A stretch of DNA of 50,758 nt from Anaerolineae bacterium (GTDB lineage Bacteria > Chloroflexota > Anaerolineae > JAFGEY01). Position numbers and translations under genes: made by a program. Shown piece after piece: positions 17,154-25,465 of the stretch (its first letter is position 1; every line of letters begins with the position of its first letter). The notes below the pieces were generated by a model. The model searched no databases. It was not told the origin of the DNA and was given only the letters and a program-made list of their open reading frames with translations. The stretch is from contig JAFGIE010000069.1 of the NCBI GenBank assembly GCA_016929775.1, positions 1 through 50,758 of the forward strand, read 5' to 3'.

Positions 17154-17489
17154 ATGGGACACGCTACGCCGCACAGAGTCGTCACATGCCAGGGTGAGCC
17201 AGTACGCGTGCTCGGGCGCACGCTCACGCCGGTTGCCCGCGTGCTCTCCAGGGCACGGCATCACGGCACGGTGCGCGAGCATGCAGTAGACGGACATGGC
17301 TGGGTTACCGTGCATGCGCGTCCCATCCGGGTGATCGAGACGCACGAGGGACAGGAACGCGTGCTCGCCATCCCCGACGCTACGCGCGCCGCCATACTCC
17401 AGATGGCGCTGGTATCACTCGCCGTCTCGCTCGCATCCATTGCCCTGATCGCCCTTGCACAGTGGCTATGGCGGCGGGAGACCGGGTAG
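17154..17489 (+). CDS. Small single-pass membrane protein, family not recognised
   Basis: 111 residues. The first 75 are soluble with strand-like segments (TPVARVLSRARHHGTVREH, GWVTVHARPIRVIE, GQERVLAIPD), then one membrane helix (about 80-103) ends in WLWRRETG. There is no signal peptide, so the N-terminal part should be cytoplasmic. GGGAGG lies 6 nt before ATG 17154. The GerW-like gene starts 18 bp after its stop under the same promoter, so the two probably act together at the membrane. I do not recognise a family. Confidence 0.75.
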   Translation: MGHATPHRVVTCQGEPVRVLGRTLTPVARVLSRARHHGTVREHAVDGHGWVTVHARPIRVIETHEGQERVLAIPDATRAAILQMALVSLAVSLASIALIALAQWLWRRETG

Positions 17490-17506
17490 GAGACAGGAGG
17501 TACATC

Positions 17507-17893
17507 GTGGCTTTGGATAGGATGTTCGCAAGTATCGAGAACCTGCGAGGCACAGCCTCGGCAGGTGCCACCTTTGGCGATCCGGAAGAGGTAGAGGGCA
17601 GGGTCCTGATCCCGGTTGCCTCAGTCTCCACTGGCTTTGGCGTGGGCTTTGGTCAATCCCCCATACCCGATCTGGCAGAGGGCCAAGAGCAGGAGACACC
17701 GTCCAACGCAGGCGGCGGCGCCGGCGGCAGGGCAAAGGCGCGACCGGTCGCCGTGATCGAGGTATCCGCCGAGGGAACCACGATCAGACCGATCGTCGAC
17801 GAGACCAGAGTAGCCCTCGCCGGGATCGGCATGGTTGCCTGGGTCATCTTTTGGATCGGCGCCACGCTGCGTGCCCTGTTTGGCAGACACTGA
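17507..17893 (+). CDS. GerW/YtfJ-family protein with C-terminal membrane helix
   Basis: 128 residues from GTG 17507. It has the family features: opening FASIENLRGTASAGATFGDP, a strand VEGRVLIPVASVSTGFGVGFG, a Gly-rich middle (GGGAGGRAK), then RPVAVIEVSAEGTTIRPI. Family members in spore formers are needed for germination; relatives elsewhere have no assigned role. Here a C-terminal helix (about 102-124) is added, so it should be membrane-bound. GTG 17507 has AGGAGG 6 nt upstream, whereas the longer frame to 17462 overlaps the preceding gene. No other sporulation gene is in the window. Family call good, role unknown. Confidence 0.8.
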   Translation: MALDRMFASIENLRGTASAGATFGDPEEVEGRVLIPVASVSTGFGVGFGQSPIPDLAEGQEQETPSNAGGGAGGRAKARPVAVIEVSAEGTTIRPIVDETRVALAGIGMVAWVIFWIGATLRALFGRH

Positions 17894-18044
17894 GTAGACC
17901 ATCGGCATGTGCCGCGCGCATAGGAGGGACGCCGACGCCAAGCACGGTGTCCGGCGACAGCGCGTCTGCCCGGTGGATGGCCCTTGCCGCCAACCTATCC
18001 TGGCTCGTGCGTCAGCCCTGTCCCTAGAAAGGCATTCCGGTCAC

Positions 18045-19307
18045 ATGCACGTACACCTCGCCTACGGAAGGAATGGGCTGGACGTCGCCCTTCCCGACCA
18101 CGCCGAGATCGTCGTCCTGGAACCGACCTACACACCCGGCTTGGCGGACGAGACCACGTCGCTGGCTAACGCCCTGCGCCACCCCACCGGGACTCCGCCG
18201 ATCCGCGACCTCGTCCGTCGTGACAGCACGGTGGCGATCGTCTTCAGTGACTTGACCCGCCCCCAGCCGCGCGAGCGGATGCTTCCCGTGCTGCTCGACG
18301 AGATCGCGATCGTCCCGCCGGAGCAGATCACGCTGATCAATGGCCTCGGTACACATCGTCCCAACACAGATGCCGAGCTGCGGTCTATGCTCGGGGATCA
18401 GATCGTTGACCGCTATCGGCTCGTGCAGCACGATACGACCGACGCCGCGCAGATGGCGTGCGTTGGGCAGACGAGCCAAGGACACGACGCCTGGATCAAC
18501 CGCGCGTACCTTGACGCGGACTGCAAGATACTGACTGGGTTCATCGAGCCGCACATCTTTGCCGGCTATAGCGGCGGACCCAAGGCGGTGCTGCCCGCCG
18601 TCGCCGGCGCCGAGATCATCCTCGATAACCACAGCGGTCGTCTCTTGTCCAGCCCGCAGGCCACCTGGGGTGTGACCTATGGCAATCCCGTCTGGGAAGA
18701 GATGCTCGAGGTGGCGCTCATGACAGCGCCCAACTTGCTCTTCAACGTCACCCTGAACCGCGCAAAAGAGATCACGGGCGTCTTTGCCGGGGACTTGGTC
18801 GAGGCCCACCGGGCGGGCACGGAGCACGTGCGTGGTTCTGCCATGGTCGCTGTCGACGCACCCTTTGACGTGGCGCTCACGACCAATGCCGGTTACCCGC
18901 TCGACCTAAACCTATACCAGACGGTCAAGGGCATCTCTGCCGCGGCGCAAGTCGTGCGCAAGGGCGGCGCTATCCTCGTCGCCAGCGAGTGCTGGGACGG
19001 CATCCCCGAGCACGGCAACTACCGCGATCTGCTGTACGCAGCCGAGTCGCCCCAGTCCCTGTGGGACCGAGTCACGGCGCCCGGTCTGCGCGTCCTGGAC
19101 CAGTGGGAAGCCTTCCTGCACGCGCGCCTGTGCCTGCACGCCGACATCCACATCTATGCCGAAGGTCTGACAGACGAGCAGATCCGGCGTGCGATGCTCT
19201 CGCCGTGTCACGACATTGCCGCCCGCCTGCGCGAGTTGGTCGACCAGTACGGTCCGCGGCTCTGCGTCCTACCGCAGGGACCGATGACCATCCCCTACCT
19301 CGCGTGA
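18045..19307 (+). CDS. LarA-family nickel-pincer racemase/epimerase (DUF2088)
   Basis: 420 residues. The lactate racemase LarA family uses a nickel-pincer nucleotide bound to a lysine to invert 2-hydroxyacids. The key residues align well with LarA (His108, His174, Lys184): His104 in GTHRP, His170 in EPHIFAGYSGGPK and Lys180, a constant offset of four. Known relatives include lactate and malate racemases and a gluconate 2-epimerase, so the substrate here need not be lactate. The cofactor genes larB, larC and larE are not in the window. I start at ATG 18045 since the 46 upstream codons look non-coding; no strong ribosome site is seen. A GH38 mannosidase gene follows after 34 bp, suggesting use on a sugar acid. 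Confidence 0.87.
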   Translation: MHVHLAYGRNGLDVALPDHAEIVVLEPTYTPGLADETTSLANALRHPTGTPPIRDLVRRDSTVAIVFSDLTRPQPRERMLPVLLDEIAIVPPEQITLINGLGTHRPNTDAELRSMLGDQIVDRYRLVQHDTTDAAQMACVGQTSQGHDAWINRAYLDADCKILTGFIEPHIFAGYSGGPKAVLPAVAGAEIILDNHSGRLLSSPQATWGVTYGNPVWEEMLEVALMTAPNLLFNVTLNRAKEITGVFAGDLVEAHRAGTEHVRGSAMVAVDAPFDVALTTNAGYPLDLNLYQTVKGISAAAQVVRKGGAILVASECWDGIPEHGNYRDLLYAAESPQSLWDRVTAPGLRVLDQWEAFLHARLCLHADIHIYAEGLTDEQIRRAMLSPCHDIAARLRELVDQYGPRLCVLPQGPMTIPYLA

Positions 19308-19341
19308 GCCCCTCCTCCCCATCCATACAGGAGACGACGAC

Positions 19342-21777
19342 ATGACCACCCATCCCACCCCGACCCGCGACGAAGGCGCACTGCGCCGGTCGCTGGGCAT
19401 CCCATCCGACGCAGACCGGGTCATGATCTTTGCCGAGTCGAGCCATTGGGATCCCAACTGGCTGATGACCTCCGAGGGATATTACGAGCGCTTTGTGCGC
19501 CGGAACCTCGATCTCGCGATCGCCGAGCTCGGGCAACAGCCGCGCCGCGTCTACTCGATCGAGTGTGTGTTCTTCCTGCGCATGTACTGGGATCGGCATC
19601 CCGAGCAGCAGGGCGCGGTGCGCGCCCTCGTGAACGAGCGCCGCCTGCGGCTCACCGGGAGCGGCGTGACGACCGCCGACACGCTTCTGCCCTCCCCCGA
19701 GGCCCTCCTTCGCGACTGGCTCGTCGGGCAGGAATGGCTGCGCGCGCAGGGCATGGAACAGGAACCCACGCTCGCCTACTTTGCCGACAGCTTTGGCGCT
19801 TCGCCTGCGATCCCATCGCTGCTCCGCGCCGCAGGCTTTGATCGCACCGCGATCACGCGCGTCGATGGGATGAGCTCCATGGGCGCCGACTATGAGACTC
19901 CGTCACACTTTCCAAGGCCCGGCTCGACAGCCGAGCGCCTGCTCGAACAGGAGCGGACGCTCGACTTTTACTGGCGCGACGCGGCAGGTGCGCAGGTCCT
20001 GTGTCATTGGAATGCCTTCACTTACGGTCAGGGCGATCTGCTCGCCTCGCGCGGCGTGAGTCGCCTCTACTTGGTACCGCTCTTTCTGCCTGACGCTTCC
20101 GAGCGGAACGTCGCGCGCCGGATCGCCAGCTATGTGCGCCAGCTCGAGCCCTACCGCCGCACCCCGTACATGCTCTGCCCGATCGGATACGACTTTGTGC
20201 CGCCCATCCCGGACCTCGTCGGGCTCCTCGACCGCTACAACCGCATCCGCTATCCTGAGACAGGCGTGTGGACGGTCAACGCCGGCATCGACGACTACCT
20301 GGACCTGATCGGCTTCTATCCGCACGCCCTCCCTGTCTTCGAGATCGATCCGAACCCATACTGGATGGGGTTCTACACTGCGCGCCCTGCCCTGAAGGAG
20401 CGCTGCTACGCCCTCGTCGATGCCCTCCTCCTGGCAGAGGGACTGGGACACCTCCCCGACAACGCGGACACGCGCGGCGCTCTGGCAGAAGAGCTCGCCG
20501 CGCCCTGGTGGGAGGCGGTGACGGCGAACCACCACGATCTGATCACGGGCACGTCGCCCGACCACGTCGTCGATGCCGAACAGATGCCGGCGCTGCAGCG
20601 CGCCCAGCGCGCTGTCGCAGCCAGCATAGAAGCGCGTGCCGCGCGCACCGGCAGCGCGCGTCCTGCCGCCCAACCGTCGGGCAAGCTGGCGTGGCGGCGC
20701 GAGGGAACCTTGCTCACCGCGCACACGCCGCACCTCGCCCTCGAACTCGACGCCCAGTCTGGCGGCGTCATCGCCCGCGCTTGGGAACCGGGAACCGGGC
20801 GACCGCTCCTCAATGCGCCCTCTGCGGACGTGGTACGCTACCGCGGATCGGGTGGTCCCTACCGGATGGGGCACGAGTTCCTCGGCGGATGGTACCGGCA
20901 GGAGGGGCGCGCGTCGACCGCGCCCGCCGAGCTCTCCGTGCGCGAGGTCGACGGTGGGCTCGAGATCGCCGCCCAGGTCGAGGTCGCTGGCGATCGCTGC
21001 CGGCGGATCCTGTGGCTCCCCCCCGATGCGCCCGCGATCCACGTCTGCCTAGAGGCGAGCGCCCCGGACCGCCGCACGATCGCGCTCCGCTTCGACCCGG
21101 TCGTTTGGACACAGGACCTGGTGATGGACGCGCCAGGAGGCATGGTCGTGCGTTCCCCCAAAAGGTGGTACGACCCGACATTCTGGCCGATCCAGCACCT
21201 GCTCTTCCTACGTGAGATGCCAGACGGCGCCGGACTGGCGTTCTGGCAGCGCCGCCCGGGCGCCGTCTCCTACGCGCCTGACGCGGGCCTCGAGGCGATC
21301 GCGGTCCGCAACGCGACGCGCGAGCGCGTCCTGGGCATCTTTCCGCTCCCGGCGAATCCGGCGACCGCACACGATCGAGGCGTACATGCCTTTCACTGCG
21401 CGCTCCTCTTTACGCCCCCCGGAGCGGGCCTGCCCGCCGACATCCAAGCCGCCCTCGGCAGCGCCAGCCCGCCCTGGCTCCGGGCTGCGCCGCAGACGCT
21501 GCGTGATATCGCACCCGCGCTGGTCAAGGTGGGAGAGCCTGCCGTACGCGTCCTGGCGATCAAGCCAGCCTCTCGGGGCGAGGGGACCATCGTCCGCCTC
21601 TACGCACCCCGACCGCCCTCAGACCCGGTCGCCCTCTCCTTCCCGTGCTGGTCCATCCGCGCGGCAGTGCGCTGCGACGCGCGCGAGCGCGACCTAGAGC
21701 CCCTAGCTGTCGAGGGCAAGATCGTCCGACTGTCGATGGAGGGCACGATCGCCACCCTGCGTCTGCTGACGCGCTGA
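19342..21777 (+). CDS. Glycoside hydrolase family 38 alpha-mannosidase
   Basis: 811 residues. GH38 enzymes release alpha-mannose from N-glycan or other mannosides and use a zinc ion. The zinc/substrate motif HxDxxW is HWDPNW (His35, Asp37, Trp40). The nucleophile block is YFADSFGAS (Asp149), and the later NHHDLITGTSPDHVV gives further metal and substrate residues. The second half is strand-rich, as in the family. There is no signal peptide, so it should work in the cytoplasm on imported fragments. GGAGA stands about 10 nt before ATG 19342. It is cotranscribed with the LarA-family gene. A relation to mannosylglycerate hydrolases of the same family cannot be excluded. Confidence 0.88.
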   Translation: MTTHPTPTRDEGALRRSLGIPSDADRVMIFAESSHWDPNWLMTSEGYYERFVRRNLDLAIAELGQQPRRVYSIECVFFLRMYWDRHPEQQGAVRALVNERRLRLTGSGVTTADTLLPSPEALLRDWLVGQEWLRAQGMEQEPTLAYFADSFGASPAIPSLLRAAGFDRTAITRVDGMSSMGADYETPSHFPRPGSTAERLLEQERTLDFYWRDAAGAQVLCHWNAFTYGQGDLLASRGVSRLYLVPLFLPDASERNVARRIASYVRQLEPYRRTPYMLCPIGYDFVPPIPDLVGLLDRYNRIRYPETGVWTVNAGIDDYLDLIGFYPHALPVFEIDPNPYWMGFYTARPALKERCYALVDALLLAEGLGHLPDNADTRGALAEELAAPWWEAVTANHHDLITGTSPDHVVDAEQMPALQRAQRAVAASIEARAARTGSARPAAQPSGKLAWRREGTLLTAHTPHLALELDAQSGGVIARAWEPGTGRPLLNAPSADVVRYRGSGGPYRMGHEFLGGWYRQEGRASTAPAELSVREVDGGLEIAAQVEVAGDRCRRILWLPPDAPAIHVCLEASAPDRRTIALRFDPVVWTQDLVMDAPGGMVVRSPKRWYDPTFWPIQHLLFLREMPDGAGLAFWQRRPGAVSYAPDAGLEAIAVRNATRERVLGIFPLPANPATAHDRGVHAFHCALLFTPPGAGLPADIQAALGSASPPWLRAAPQTLRDIAPALVKVGEPAVRVLAIKPASRGEGTIVRLYAPRPPSDPVALSFPCWSIRAAVRCDARERDLEPLAVEGKIVRLSMEGTIATLRLLTR

Positions 21778-21800
21778 GACTGGAAACCGGGTTGCGCGGT

Positions 21801-21829
21801 TTGACTTTTGCCCGGACCTCTGATATACT
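21801..21829 (+). promoter_or_regulatory. Promoter of the tRNA cluster
   Basis: TTGACT (21801-21806), 17 bp, TATACT (21824-21829), 35 bp before the first tRNA. Confidence 0.85.
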
Positions 21830-21863
21830 AGCGTTCGCGTCGGACGGAGACGGGGCCAGACCT

Positions 21864-21950
21864 GGAGGGATGGCCGAGTGGACGATGGCGACGGTCTTGA
21901 AAACCGTTGTAGCCGTAAGGTTACCGGGGGTTCGAATCCCTCTCCCTCCG
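21864..21950 (+). tRNA. tRNA-Ser(UGA)
   Basis: 87 nt with acceptor stem GGAGGGA/TCCCTCC, discriminator G, anticodon loop CTTGAAA (TGA at 21898-21900), a long variable arm typical of serine tRNA and T-loop GGTTCGAATCC. CCA is not encoded. Confidence 0.96.
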
Positions 21951-21964
21951 CTGCATACACGCTA

Positions 21965-22054
21965 GGGGAGGTGCCAGAGTGGACGAATGGGGCCGCCTGC
22001 TAAGCGGTTAAGGGGTCAAAAGCTCCTTCCAGGGTTCGAATCCCTGCCTCCCCG
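21965..22054 (+). tRNA. tRNA-Ser(GCU)
   Basis: 90 nt with acceptor GGGGAGG/CCTCCCC, anticodon loop CTGCTAA (GCT at 21999-22001), a long variable arm and T-loop GGTTCGAATCC. It follows tRNA-Ser(UGA) after 14 bp. Confidence 0.96.
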
Positions 22055-22069
22055 CTCATCGGTACGTAC

Positions 22070-22142
22070 GCGCCCGTAGCTCAATGGATAGAGCACCGCT
22101 CTACGAAAGCGAAGGTTGTGGGTTCGAGTCCCGCTGGGCGCG
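22070..22142 (+). tRNA. tRNA-Arg(ACG)
   Basis: 73 nt with acceptor GCGCCCG/TGGGCGC (one G-U), anticodon loop CTACGAA (ACG at 22103-22105; A34 would become inosine) and T-loop GGTTCGAGTCC. The first anticodon-stem pair is a C-A mismatch. CCA is not encoded. Confidence 0.95.
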
Positions 22143-22147
22143 CCAAA

Positions 22148-22185
22148 GCTCCCGCCTAGGATCTCCTGGGCGGGAGCCGCCTTTT
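22148..22185 (+). terminator. Intrinsic terminator of the tRNA operon
   Basis: Perfect stem GCTCCCGCC/GGCGGGAGC (22148-22156 and 22169-22177), extendable by five inner pairs, followed by CGCCTTTTCC. It begins 6 nt after tRNA-Arg. Confidence 0.87.
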
Positions 22186-22300
22186 CCGGCGCACTTGAGG
22201 CGCGCGAGCCCACTCGCCCAGCCTACCGGGCGCTATCCGTACACGCGAGGCCCTCCGCCACGAGTCCGCCCAGTCGCACCGCACACTCCGGAACACACGT

Positions 22301-22329
22301 TTGCCGGGCGTGCGCCATGATGGTACAAT
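22301..22329 (+). promoter_or_regulatory. Promoter of the isomerase/aldolase run
   Basis: TTGCCG (22301-22306), 17 bp, TACAAT (22324-22329), about 85 nt before ATG 22419. Confidence 0.7.
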
Positions 22330-22418
22330 GCGCGCACGGGAACGACGCAAGCCGCGGCGCATCCGGGCGCCACCGCCCCGTCGAACGCCAGACCAACCAA
22401 ACCAGGAGGACCGACCAC

Positions 22419-23198
22419 ATGGCAGGAACCACGCAGAAGGCACCCATTGGACTCCAGCTCTACTCTGTCCGCGCCGAGTGCGGCGAAAAGCTGCCCGCCA
22501 CGCTCGAGGCGATCGCCGAGATCGGGTACGTCGGCGTCGAACCGTGGGGCTACCAAGGCGACCAGCTCGCCTGGCAGGGGTGGTCCGCCCGCGACCTGCG
22601 CGCGATGCTCGACGACAACGCTCTCACCTGCTGCGGCATGCATCTCGCTACAGGCGCCCTGCTCGGCGACAACCTCTCGCGGACGATCGAGCTCAACCAG
22701 ACACTCGGCAACACCTTCCTGATCATCGCCGCCGACAGCCAGCGGATGAAGGCACTCGACACGATCATGGAACTCGCCGGCATCCTCAACCACGCCGCCG
22801 AGGTGCTCAAGCCGCTCGGCATGTGGACCGGCTACCACGCCCACGGCTTTGACTTTGCCCGGGTCGGCGAGCAGACCGCTTGGGAGACCCTGTTCGAGAA
22901 CACCGACGACGCAGTCGTGATGCAGCTCGACATCGGCAACTGCGTCAGCGGCGGCGGGGACCCGATCGCGATGCTGGAAAAGTTTCCCGGTCGCGCGCGA
23001 TCGGTACATCTCAAGGACTATGGTGGCCCTCCAGGCTCCGTGATCGGCGAGGGCAAGGCCGACTGGACGCGCATCTTTCACCTCTGCGACACGCTGCACC
23101 AGCCTCAGTGGTACGTCGTCGAGGAAGGCAGCGCGGACGGGACCGGCTTGGAGATCCCCGCGCGCAGCCTGCAGGCCCTCAAGGCGATGGGCAGGTAA
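22419..23198 (+). CDS. Sugar phosphate isomerase/epimerase (xylose isomerase-like TIM barrel)
   Basis: 259 residues. It opens with the family phrase IGLQLYSVRAECGEKLPATLE, continues with IGYVGVEPWGYQG, then YHAHGFDF, QLDIGNCVSGGGDP and SVHLKDYGG, the metal-binding strands of this barrel. Members interconvert ketoses, inosose-type sugars or their derivatives. AGGAGG (22404-22409) lies 9 nt before ATG 22419, and the longer open frame to 22116 runs back through the tRNA terminator. The HpcH aldolase gene follows after 129 bp that contain a large hairpin. It is shorter than the relative at 2626-3492 and not a recent copy. Substrate unknown. Confidence 0.87.
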   Translation: MAGTTQKAPIGLQLYSVRAECGEKLPATLEAIAEIGYVGVEPWGYQGDQLAWQGWSARDLRAMLDDNALTCCGMHLATGALLGDNLSRTIELNQTLGNTFLIIAADSQRMKALDTIMELAGILNHAAEVLKPLGMWTGYHAHGFDFARVGEQTAWETLFENTDDAVVMQLDIGNCVSGGGDPIAMLEKFPGRARSVHLKDYGGPPGSVIGEGKADWTRIFHLCDTLHQPQWYVVEEGSADGTGLEIPARSLQALKAMGR

Positions 23199-23211
23199 GG
23201 ACTCCTTCAGC

Positions 23212-23247
23212 CAGGCGGCGCGGGGGCGCTAGGGCCCGCGCCGCCTG
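23212..23247 (+). other. Intercistronic GC hairpin
   Basis: A perfect 13-bp stem: AGGCGGCGCGGG (23213-23224) pairs with CCCGCGCCGCCT (23235-23246), plus one outer C-G pair. No U-tract follows, so it is more likely a processing or mRNA-stability element than a terminator. Confidence 0.6.
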
Positions 23248-23327
23248 CTCGCGTTGCAGAGGCGGCGGGCGTCAGGGAGCAGCGCTTCCGTGTGCTGCAT
23301 CCGCGTGCCGCAAGGAGGTCGCCGCAA

Positions 23328-24104
23328 ATGGACGATTCGTTTCGTCGTGCGCTGCTGGAGCGGAAGGTTGTGCTCGGCACCTGGCTCCAGATCAACAACC
23401 CGACCGCAGCAGAAGTGCTTGCCAACACCGGCTACGACTGGATCGCGATCGACATCGAGCACACAGACATCGACGTCACTTCGCTGACTGCGCTCCTGCG
23501 CGGCATGCACGGACGAGGTCCCGCTCCCATCGCCCGGGTCGCGACCAACAACGTCATGGACATCCGCCGCGCACTGGACGTCGGCGCCGCCGGCGTCCTG
23601 GTCCCCTTTGTACACACCGCCGATCAGGCGCGCCATGCCGTCGCTGCCGCCAAGTACCCGCCAACCGGCGTGCGCGGCTTTTCCTTCTCTCGTGCCAACG
23701 ACTGGGGCGTTGGGTTCGAGGCCGATGCCACACACGCCAACGACCAGACCGCCGTGATCGTCATGATCGAGAGCCGCCAAGGCGTCGAGAACGTCGAGCA
23801 GATCGTCGCTGTCCCGGGCGTGGATGCCCTCTTTATCGGGCCCTACGATCTCTCTGGTTCGTACGGCATCCCCGGGCAGACACAGGCGCCGGTCGTCCGC
23901 GATGCGTGCCAGCGCGTGGTCGACGCCTGCCGCCGCGCGAACCGATCCGTGGGCTTGCTGATCGTCCACCCCACGCAGGAGGCCCTGCGCCAAGCCGTAG
24001 GGGACGGCTACAACCTGCTCTGCCTGGGCATCGACACTGTGTTCCTCGACGAGGGGGCGCGCGCCGCGCGGCAGCGCGCCCTATCCGCCCTCGCGGAGCG
24101 CTGA
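23328..24104 (+). CDS. HpcH/HpaI-type class II aldolase (2-keto-3-deoxy sugar acid aldolase)
   Basis: 258 residues. These metal-dependent enzymes cleave 2-keto-3-deoxy acids to pyruvate and an aldehyde. Family blocks: VLGTWLQINNPTAAEVLANTG, DWIAIDIEH (Asp42, Glu44, His45), GVLVPFVHTADQA, VIVMIESRQGVENVEQI and DALFIGPYDLSGSYG. Citrate lyase beta subunits share the fold, but the short length and the IGPYDLS block favour the sugar-acid aldolase branch (YfaU, GarL). AAGGAGGT (23312-23319) is 8 nt before ATG 23328. The GH99-like lipoprotein gene starts 8 bp after the stop. Likely substrates are 2-keto-3-deoxygluconate, -rhamnonate or -glucarate. Confidence 0.87.
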   Translation: MDDSFRRALLERKVVLGTWLQINNPTAAEVLANTGYDWIAIDIEHTDIDVTSLTALLRGMHGRGPAPIARVATNNVMDIRRALDVGAAGVLVPFVHTADQARHAVAAAKYPPTGVRGFSFSRANDWGVGFEADATHANDQTAVIVMIESRQGVENVEQIVAVPGVDALFIGPYDLSGSYGIPGQTQAPVVRDACQRVVDACRRANRSVGLLIVHPTQEALRQAVGDGYNLLCLGIDTVFLDEGARAARQRALSALAER

Positions 24105-24112
24105 GCCCAGCC

Positions 24113-25300
24113 ATGGCGATCCGTGCATGGCGAGGGTCGCAGCCCGTGCCACGCTGGTTCGCGGCGTTGGTGCGCTGCGCGTCCGGACTCGCGGGCCTGC
24201 TCGTAGCCTGTGAGAGCGCCACGATCCCTCCTCCGTTGCCGGCGACGGAACCAGCTCCCATCGCCTCGCCTGTACCAGCGGCGACCGAACTGCCCGTCCT
24301 GCTTCCCGTTCCCTACCAGCGGCAGATGGGCTCCACGGTGGACCGCGACGCCATCCTGGTAGGCGCATACTGGTATCCCTGGTATGGCATTGAACGGCAC
24401 TGGGACGAGGGCTACCTCGGTACGCCAACCCTGGGCGAATACGACATGACGCGCCCCGAGGTCATCGATCGTCACATCGACTGGGCGACCGGGTATGGCG
24501 TGGACTTTTTCATCGCCAGCTGGTGGGGCCCGGGGTCATTCGAGGACCAAGTGCTGCGTACCGCCCTCCCTGCGGCATCGCTGTGCGACGAGATGCGGTT
24601 TGCTGTGCTCTATGAGACGATGGGACAGCTCGAGATGCGCGGCGGCAGGGTCGATCTCACGGACCCGGCGAATCGAGACCAGCTGCTTGCCGACGTGCGC
24701 TATCTCGCCGAGACCTACTTTCGCCGCCCCACGTACTTGACGATCCAGGGGCGACCGGTCCTGTTCGTATACCTGACCCGCGTCTTCGCCGGTGACGTCG
24801 AGGGCGCCTTCCAGGACGTACGAAACGCCGTACGCGAGACGACGGGACAGGACGTCTTTATCGTCGGCGACCAGGTGTACTGGCATGCCCCTCGCGTCGC
24901 GGAGGTCCTGCCATATGACGCCGTGACCGCCTACAACATGCATACCTCCGTTCCTACCATCGCCGATGGCTTTGCGGGCTATGTCCTGGGCCAGTACGCA
25001 CGCTGGGCGGACGTCTGTGCCGAGGCGGGGGTCGCGTTCATCCCCGGCGTGTTGCCCGGCTTTGACGACAGTGCGGTTCGGCCCCAAGCCCGGCACCCTC
25101 CGATCCCGCGCAGCCTGGAGCTGTTCGGCGAGCAGCTTGGCGGAGCGCTGGACATGGTCGACCCGCGCGTGCCCATCCTGACCATCACGTCCTGGAACGA
25201 GTGGCACGAGTACACGTCGATCGAGCCCGCGCACGAGTACGGCGAGGCCTACCTCCAGCTGCTGCGCCAGGCGCTCGACGAGCACGCATCGACCCCATAG
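24113..25300 (+). CDS. GH99-like glycoside hydrolase, predicted lipoprotein
   Basis: 395 residues. A hydrophobic N-terminus ends in a lipobox (LLVAC, Cys33), followed by a Pro/Ala-rich spacer (about 36-64), so the enzyme should be tethered outside the membrane. The domain begins GAYWYPWYGIERHW and contains DWATGYGVDFFIASWWGPG, GRPVLFVYLTRVF, YDAVTAYNMH and the closing ILTITSWNEWHEYTSIEP. These resemble the GH99 (endo-alpha-mannosidase) and WbsX-like families, whose barrel cuts inside mannose chains. It sits between a sugar-acid aldolase and a peptide/oligosaccharide importer. ATG 24113 is 8 bp after the aldolase stop; no clear ribosome site. GH99-like is probable, mannan activity is inference. 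Confidence 0.75.
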   Translation: MAIRAWRGSQPVPRWFAALVRCASGLAGLLVACESATIPPPLPATEPAPIASPVPAATELPVLLPVPYQRQMGSTVDRDAILVGAYWYPWYGIERHWDEGYLGTPTLGEYDMTRPEVIDRHIDWATGYGVDFFIASWWGPGSFEDQVLRTALPAASLCDEMRFAVLYETMGQLEMRGGRVDLTDPANRDQLLADVRYLAETYFRRPTYLTIQGRPVLFVYLTRVFAGDVEGAFQDVRNAVRETTGQDVFIVGDQVYWHAPRVAEVLPYDAVTAYNMHTSVPTIADGFAGYVLGQYARWADVCAEAGVAFIPGVLPGFDDSAVRPQARHPPIPRSLELFGEQLGGALDMVDPRVPILTITSWNEWHEYTSIEPAHEYGEAYLQLLRQALDEHASTP

Positions 25301-25314
25301 CGCAAACCGCGCAT

Positions 25315-25342
25315 TTGCATCCCCTCTCGTTACAAGTACAAT
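25315..25342 (+). promoter_or_regulatory. Promoter of the peptide-type ABC importer run
   Basis: TTGCAT (25315-25320), 16 bp, TACAAT (25337-25342), about 120 nt before ATG 25466. Confidence 0.6.
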
Positions 25343-25465
25343 ACAGCGTGCACAGCGTCACGCGCCCTACTCGATGTGATACGAGACGCTGTCATGGACT
25401 CGGGAGCCTAGTGTGGGACCTGGGCAGGACCTCCGCCCTCGGTGAACCCAGTGGAGAAGAACACG

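Noticed and set aside
17894..18044. Small gene or sRNA between the GerW-like and LarA-family genes
   Set aside because: AGGAGG is present but no start codon at suitable distance, no hairpin or promoter pair.
22880..24112. N-terminal part of an 806-codon plus-strand open frame
   Set aside because: Only the part from 24113 is a gene (GH99-like). Upstream it is an Arg-rich shadow of the isomerase and aldolase genes in another frame.
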